Assembly (NCBI GenBank): GCA_045837725.1
Contig: JBEWZL010000166.1
Location: 346,364-410,363, forward strand
Reading direction: 5' to 3'
Length of the DNA: 64,000 nucleotides
DNA from: Vermamoeba vermiformis
Lineage: Eukaryota; Tubulinea; Echinamoebida
A program made the translations under genes and the position numbers. The notes beneath the pieces were generated by a model. The model did no database searches. It worked only from the letters and a program-made list of their open reading frames with translations, and was not told where the DNA came from. Below, one piece after another: positions 57,629 through 64,000 of this stretch. How positions within the stretch are numbered: the first letter of the stretch is position 1; each line of letters begins with the position of its first letter.

Positions 57629-60305
57629 TTATTTTACATAGCGAAAGTGTTTCATTCCAAATCTGGCAACGTTGGATGCGATAACGACACCAGTCGTAAT
57701 TGTAAGTAGTCTTAGCCAGAATACGCTAGTAGAGCTCATATTCGATAGCTTTACAATTTCCTTGTTCATATTCTGCAATTCTTCGACTGTTTTTGGAGGA
57801 TCTGCTGAAACCGCTAATTTTTCTTCGGCTGAAATTCGAATTAATAAAATTTTAAAAATATAGGCAATATTGTACGTACTTTTTAATACTATTTTCGAAT
57901 CTTGTTTGTTGCCTCTGATCCGTTGAATCGTTTCTTTTAATTCTTTAATTTTGTTATTCAATTCTTCTTCTTTTGTCAGCCATTGCGTCTCTTTCACCGA
58001 CAATTCTAATTTTAATTCATTTTCAGCTTGTTCGCGAGATTCAACGAGATTTTTCATCTCATTTTCAATGCGTTGTCGTTCTTCAGTGTATTTATCAGCA
58101 ATTAACGAAATTTTCGATTCAAAATCTTCGCGTAAGGCTTCTTTTTCCGTTCTTAATTGACTCGCTATCGCTCTCTGATTGGCCAATTCATTTTGTAGCT
58201 CGTCAATCTCTTTATCTTGCTCTTCATTAACTTGCATCAGATCGTCGCAGTTTTGGTTCAATTCTTCAATTCGTTTCTGAAGCCGTACATTCATCTCATT
58301 TAACCTCGCAATCTCTTCTTGTAATTGTTTGTCTCTTTTCCTAGCAATTTCTTCGATATTTGTTTGAGCTTTTCTGGCGCTCAATTCGATCTGCGCAGCG
58401 CGTCTTTCAATCAAAATTTTATCGCGTTCATGATGCTCGACTTCATTGGCTAATATAACGTTACGTTGTACTAGTACGTCATGTTGATGATGTAGTCTTG
58501 AAATTTCGTTATCTTTTTCTACGAGTAAATTTTGGATCGCTGAAACTTCGTTCCGGATCTGCTCTTTTTCTTTGATCAATTCAACATGGCTTTGTTCTAA
58601 TACGACTACATTCTTATTGAGCTCTATAATCTTCTTATCCTTATCTTCAATAACTTTCTGTAACTCGCTGATCTCGAGATCTTCTTGCTCGGTCATTGCC
58701 ATTAACTTATCTAAATGTTCTTTAGTCTCATTTAATTCTTTTTGCAATGCATTACCACGTTGTTGCAAAGTAGTAATATTATTATTAAGCTCCTCTATTG
58801 TCTTTTGCAGATCCTCGTTTGCCGCCAACGCTCGATCTCGTTCTTCTTGAATTTTGAAAATGAAATTAATATCAGGCTCGTCAAAACTCTGCGATAATCC
58901 GCTAGACTTAGATGAGTCCAATCTAGCCGTTAATAATTCTTCGTAACGCTGGCTAAGCAATTTGAATTCTTTTTCGACCTTCATTTTTTCTTCGCTGATC
59001 TTCTGCAGATCTTCTTGGAATTTGGCGCTTAATTCTTTCGTCTTATTCTGCTTAAGCTCTTCGTATCGCTGGAATAGCAACTTATGCTCGAATTTGATTT
59101 TCTCGAGTTCTTTCGATTGCGAGATCCAAGTTGTCTTTTCGTGATTCAGCTTCTCGATCTTCTCGAGTAAACTCGTGATATATAGCTCGCTTTCTCGCAA
59201 TTTATCGTTTTCTTCTTTGAGCGCTTCGAGTTCCATCATGGATTCAGGATCTTTCAAGTTTTCTTCGAGAACTTTTCGGTGCTCTTCAGTTAACGAATCC
59301 AGTTGTCGCTTGAACTCGTTCTTTGCCTTCTTTTCATCGTTAATTTCATTTTTAAGCGCTTCAATCTCCTTTTGGGACTGCTCCTTGATCTGGCGTTCTA
59401 GATCGAGCCGAATTTTTTCTTGATTAGCCTTCAATTCTTCTTTCTCCTTATTCAAATTTCTTAGTAAGCTCTTCTTGACGCTCATTTCGTCGTTTAATTT
59501 CGTCAATTTCTTTCTGGGCCTGTTCTCGGACTTGGTTTTTCTCGCGCATAATTGCCGTTATAATATCTTCTTGCCGTTTCGTGTATTCGCGCAAATCATT
59601 GAGTTCCTACATGCATAGTTAGAAGATAGTATATTAAGAGAAGGCTGTATAAGCAAGCCTGAAGCAGATCCGATTTTCAGAATTTAACTTACGAAAGTCA
59701 TTTGGCTTGATTGCTCTTTTAACCTTTGCATTTCTTTACTATTCAACAAGAACTGATCGTTGCTCTCTAAATATATAAATTAATACCGATTTAAATGCGT
59801 TCTTATCAATTGCTTTTTCCGCATTCATGAACGTACCTCTGGATTTGAACAATTTTAATTCCTCTTCTAGCCGTTGCTTTTCAAACATCAATTTCTTGCA
59901 CTCGTCTTCTTTAGTAGCCAATTTGTTCTCCAAATCTTGCTGAATGGATTGTAAACCAGCGCCAAATAATTGCATAATTTGAGATCGAGGCGAGGACGGC
60001 ACTTGCAAGTCTTCTTTTAATTCATCGGCTTCGTGTATTGTCGTGGTATTAATATTTGAAAATTTGCTGGGCGTTGTAGGAGCTTCTTGGGTTTTTTTAG
60101 TCGAGCCTGGCCTAGATGGAGTCAAATTAACAGATGCGGGCCTTTTAGAGCTTGAAACAGGCGTTGTCTTTTCTCCTAGCGCTGCTTTGATTTTTTCTTT
60201 CGTAGTTGTGGGCGTAGACCGCCTAATTGGAGGCGATCCAGCGTCAGATTTGCTCCGCTCACGCGTTGAGGGACGCGCAACGGGCTTTTTAGCACTATCA
60301 GACAT
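57629..60305 (-). CDS. Long coiled-coil protein with C-terminal membrane anchor (copy B)
   Basis: Start MSDSAKKPVARPSTRERSKS at 60305. The N-terminus is a Ser/Pro/Lys-rich disordered region, then VPSSPRSQIMQLFGAGLQSI, the short motif shared by all three copies. Several short exons (LEEELKLFKSR, NSKEMQRLKEQSSQMTF, ELNDLREYTKRQEDIITAIM) lead into about 600 residues of unbroken heptad-rich coiled coil (ENLKDPESMMELEALKEEND and similar). The C-terminus has one hydrophobic helix (STSVFWLRLLTITTGVVIAS) and ends FGMKHFRYVK. This is the layout of a tail-anchored tether such as golgin- or giantin-like or nuclear-envelope proteins; which membrane is unknown. One extra base near 59450-59463 breaks the frame at KKF/NKEKEEL. 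Divergent from copy C. Confidence 0.82.
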
Positions 60306-60772
60306 AATCCTTTGTTGTGCTATGTACCGAGAATAATAAGGAAATGATTTTTTATCATTTTCGGTCCTTGCACGAATTATCTCGCGTATGAAAGTGAATC
60401 GTACGAATTTTCAACAAAAATTGACACATCGTTCATTAAAATAGCCAAAAGGAATGATAACAGAGGAGCCCCCGTGTAATCTAATTTATATAATGCGAAA
60501 ATTATGCGGGAAGCTGAAAATTGCAACCACACAAACAAATCTGAAACGACTTGCAAGACAATTAATCCTGCACTATGTTCCAGACGTAAACCATAGTCGT
60601 GCAATAATAAGCCGACAATATTATTCAATTTTGTTGCGTTTAATGCGTGCTATCCGTTGTAAACATTTTCCCGCGAAAATACAAAAAGTTTGTGCGAGAT
60701 TTTATGAGATTTGGTGCGCCAATTTGTATTTGTTCAGCACCATAATAGCGCTTTCATAATTATATTCTTGCA
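60306..60772. promoter_or_regulatory. Intergenic region between divergent coiled-coil paralogues
   Basis: 467 bp between the start codons of copies B and C, so both promoters lie here. An open frame at 60454-60759 (+) has no recognisable content and is treated as chance. No motif identified. Confidence 0.5.
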
Positions 60773-63700
60773 ATGAGCGCTACTAAAGGCACGCCAAAAG
60801 GCCGAGGACGAAGTGTTTCTGAACTCGGCGGCCCTTCTCCCACGAGATCATCAGGTTCAGCGACGAAAGATCGTATTAAATCTGCTATAGGAGGCGAAGA
60901 TAATAAATTAAAGCCTATTGGTCAACAATCACCTGCTGCATCTCCGACTTCAGCACGAAAATCGGGACAAACTCCGTTACGCACGTCAGCGTCTAATATT
61001 CCCAAAATAAGCACCAATGCACTTCAAAATAATAACCAAAAATCGTTAAAAAATTCTGGAAGCATTCCCAACGAAAATGCTGGAGGTTTAGAGCCAATCC
61101 AAGAGAATCCAAACTCCATGACAATGCCGTCGCCGAGATCAGTCATTATGGACTTATTTGGAGCTAGCATTGGCAGTGTTAACGAAAAATATCAAAAACA
61201 ACTTCGAGAAAAAGAAGAAGAACTGTTCCAGCTCACGATCGAAAAACGAAAAGCCGATCAAGAGGTCGCATTGTACAAAGAACGACGTAAGTGCATATTA
61301 TATAATATTTACACTCTATTTATCAATTTTTGGAGCATTAAATCAAATTTAAAATTGCAAGATCTTCGAACGTGGATGTTTCAAATTACCAATTTCCTTT
61401 GCTAATTTACATATTATTTCAGTCGAAAAGGGTTCAATTGATACTAAGGAGATCTCTTCATATGTTCATTTCAAGAACCAAGTCGAACTCGAGCAACATC
61501 GTGTCCAGAAGTTGCAACAAGAGCTCGAAGAAAAAAATCTCGTGATAGAGAAGCTTGAGGTTAGTAATATACGCTTTAAATATTATAATACTGTATGTTG
61601 ATTCATATTAATGCAGAAATCTACCGGAATTGCGAAGGCGACAGTAAGTCAAAAAAAGATCTCGATCGCAGATGCCGATCTGCTTGTCTGTTTTGATAAA
61701 TTAATACATAATGCTAATAAAAATATTAATATAGATCGAGGAAGTTGTTAAAGAAGAGGTAGAAAAGAAACAGAATGAGTCTCCGAGTATCACTCTTGCC
61801 CCCGTCAAAGACGAAGCCCTTGAAAAGGTAAATACACGTTAAAACGACTATACATAATATATATATAACACTTTATATGCGAGAATTATTGTACTATCTT
61901 GATTTCTTGCATTTTGGATCATTTTTAGTTTTGGATCGGCAAAGTTTTGTCGTTACACGCAGACACCTCATCGATTTCCCAAACAATTAACAATAATTAA
62001 TATATGACACATTGTATATATACTATTTACGGTAATTTTATTTCTAAAGAGTTCGAATTAGGGTAGATCTGATTTTTGATCCGAGATCTAATCAAATTTT
62101 TTTAATTTTAGGAGCTGGAAGAAATGCGAACCCGAAATCAGAGACAAGAAGAGATGATAATAGCGTTGAATAAGGAGAAAGAAGAGTTACAAGTATTTAA
62201 AGACAATTACAAGCTCGAAGTTGAAGCGGTCTCAAAGCAGATCAAGGAACAAGCTCAAAAAGAGATTGAAGCACTTAAAAATGAAATTAATAACGAAAAG
62301 AAGGCTCAAAACAAATTGAAAGAGGAATTGGAACAGTTAAACGAAGAGCACAGAAGAATTCTTGACGAAAACTTGAAAGATCCTGAATCCATGATGGAAC
62401 TCGAAGCGCTCAAAGAAGAAAATGAAAAGCTGCGTGAGAGCGAGGCATATATTGCGACTTTATTGGATACAATTGAAAAGCACAAACACGACAAGTCAAC
62501 TTGGATCGCACAATCGAAAGAACTCGAGAAAATTAAATTCGAGCATAAGCTTTTAGTCCAACGATACGAAGACCTTAAAAAGGAAAAAGACAACGTACCA
62601 AATTTGCAGCAACACGAACAAGCTTTGCAGAAAGTCAACGATGAAAAATCAGCGCTTGAAAAACGCGTTCAATTCTTGGAAAAAGAAAGCGAGAAAAAAA
62701 ATCTTGAAAACGAAGAGCTCACGAAACAAGCTGCAAATGCAAATAACCGCGTTATAGCCCTGGAGAATCAAGTTCGCGAAATTTCCAAGAATAATGAAGA
62801 CAAATCATCGATCGAAAAAGAATTCGCTTCGTACAAACAAGAAGTGAACCAAAAAATTGCTGATTTGACCGCTCAACTCGAAGAAGCACAACGAAATGAA
62901 GCTGATGCACATGCAAAGATTGAAGACCTCGAAGTTGAACTTGAAACTGAACGGACTTTCCAACAACAAAATAATGACGAGCAAGTTGCGGATCTGAAAG
63001 AAGAAATTGAAAAATTGCGCGACGAGGCAAATACATTACAAGAACAGATTATGAACCTAGTCGCTGAAAACGAGCAAATGGATAAGGAGGTTAATAACGC
63101 TAAAAATGAAGCAAATCGAGCCAAAAAACAGTACGAAACGATGTTAGACCACGTGAAAAGCACGAATAACAGCGTGAATATTGAAAAAGAAAAATTGAAC
63201 GGGACAATAGAGACTTTGCAAAAGAAAGTCGAAGAAAAAGAAAAATTAGTCGCGAAATTGACCGAAGATTTATCAACATTAGAACAATCGAAGAAAAAAT
63301 CTGATAACGAACTTTCACTGAAAATAACAAACTTGACTGAGAAATTATCCGAAGCGGAACAAAAGGAACAAAACACCATGACGAAATTGCAAAAAGAATT
63401 AGAGAAGATTGAAAGTCTAGAAAAGCAAATTGAAGCTAAAGAAAAAGAAGCTAGTGGTAAGTTTGATATTTTTCACCGTGAAAAAATTCAACGGGTCACA
63501 GATATTTTTGGTGATATTTTTGGCGATATTTTTCACACCTCAGATCCCGCTCCAATAAGTCGATCTTTTCCAATCCCTAATCGATGCCTAATAATATTAT
63601 TACTATTAATATCACTATCCGTATTTAATTTTCAAATGGGATACCGAGATCTGATACTACAATTTTTTCACGATCGTGATCGGATCTGCTAAGCCCCGAT

Positions 63701-63993
63701 CAATTACTAATCTGACTATACGATATTGATATACTTAATATTTAATAGGTATTATTACGGATATCGAAAGTGCAAATAACGAACTGGTGGCTAAGAGATC
63801 TACGTTGAAGTCCAAAGTCGAAGATCTGAAAAAACTATCTAAGAGCCACAAGACCAATAGCAAGAGCTGTAAATACATCATATTGATGAACTTGTTCCTC
63901 GGATGCGTGGTGTTCAGCGTGGCACTCATCGCATTCATTCTCAAGCCCGAACTGATTCCTATTGTACAACGATTGGCCTTGAAAAAATTGTAA
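60773..63993 (+). CDS. Long coiled-coil protein with C-terminal membrane anchor (copy C)
   Basis: The intact member of the family. Start MSATKGTPKGRGRSVSELGG; a disordered Ser/Pro region; then SMTMPSPRSVIMDLFGASIG, KQLREKEEELFQLTIEKRKA and short exons (EKGSIDTKEISSYVHFKNQV, KSTGIAKAT, IEEVVKEEVEKKQNESPSIT). The long exon from 62112 is about 450 residues of coiled coil (RQEEMIIALNKEKEELQVFK to EKQIEAKEKEASG). After an intron (63458-63748) the last exon has KVEDLKKLSKSHKTNSKSCK, then a membrane helix (YIILMNLFLGCVVFSVALIA) and a short tail KPELIPIVQRLALKKL. No frame break in about 3.2 kb. Probably a tail-anchored tether or spacer; location unknown. The stop at 63991 overlaps a GTAAGT, so a further exon cannot be excluded. 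Confidence 0.87.
63501..63536. repeat. Triple 12-bp direct repeat in intron
   Basis: GATATTTTTGGT, GATATTTTTGGC and GATATTTTTCAC follow one another in the last intron of coiled-coil copy C. Confidence 0.85.
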
Positions 63994-64000
63994 GTTTTTA

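Noticed and set aside
57350-57709. 119-codon plus-strand open frame
   Set aside because: It overlaps antisense to the end of coiled-coil copy B and the small minus-strand gene, both better supported.
60454-60759. 101-codon plus-strand open frame
   Set aside because: No recognisable content; occupies the divergent promoter region of two supported genes.

Overview
The window is nuclear DNA from an intron-rich eukaryote. Almost every gene is split by short AT-rich GT-AG introns, usually about 45-200 nt, with donors like GTAAGT or GTACGT and acceptors often ending in TTTAG. The gene set mixes G-protein alpha, a hybrid histidine kinase, a Gal4-like zinc cluster factor, poly-Asn and poly-Gln proteins, GPI-anchored EGF proteins and a bacterial-type glycoside hydrolase. 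This points to an amoebozoan (slime-mould or protosteliid-like) genome. That placement is inference from gene content, not from a marker gene. No bacterial operons, phage, CRISPR, rRNA or convincing tRNA genes were seen.

Layout. 0-15 kb: dihydroxyacetone kinase (-, cut by the window edge), a TPR-HEAT-LRR scaffold (-), a G alpha subunit (+), an NSUN2/Trm4-type RNA m5C methyltransferase (+), a membrane-anchored P-loop ATPase (-) and an Asn-rich IPT/LRR protein (+). 15-31 kb: a SAM / GBP-like GTPase / RING / patatin protein (-), an unknown helical protein (-), a possible small secreted ORF, a hybrid histidine kinase (+), an EGF-domain surface protein (-), an F-box membrane protein (-) and a RAD6-type E2 (+). 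32-47 kb is a cell-surface cluster. It holds two paralogous PA-domain/7TM receptor-like genes and two paralogous secreted Cys-rich genes, duplicated as linked pairs around an F-box gene, then a secreted protein and a four-repeat 'DVDCGG' GPI-type protein. 47-55 kb: a GHL6-type glycosidase (+) and a zinc-cluster transcription factor (+). 55-64 kb: three paralogous long coiled-coil proteins, two of them tail-anchored and one degenerate, with a tiny gene between two of them.

Main points of interest. (1) A 902-bp element with 30-bp perfect terminal inverted repeats and TA duplications sits inside the signal-peptide exon of one 7TM gene. An acceptor downstream could remove it by splicing. (2) The 12-bp palindrome TGACACGTGTCA occurs seven times exactly, always in introns. 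(3) The receptor-like and secreted genes were duplicated together. (4) The SAM-GTPase-RING-patatin protein has an immune-effector-like layout. (5) At least 13 apparent single-base frameshifts lie in otherwise conserved genes, nine of them in the same sense. Homopolymer assembly error is the likeliest cause, but programmed frameshifting is testable.
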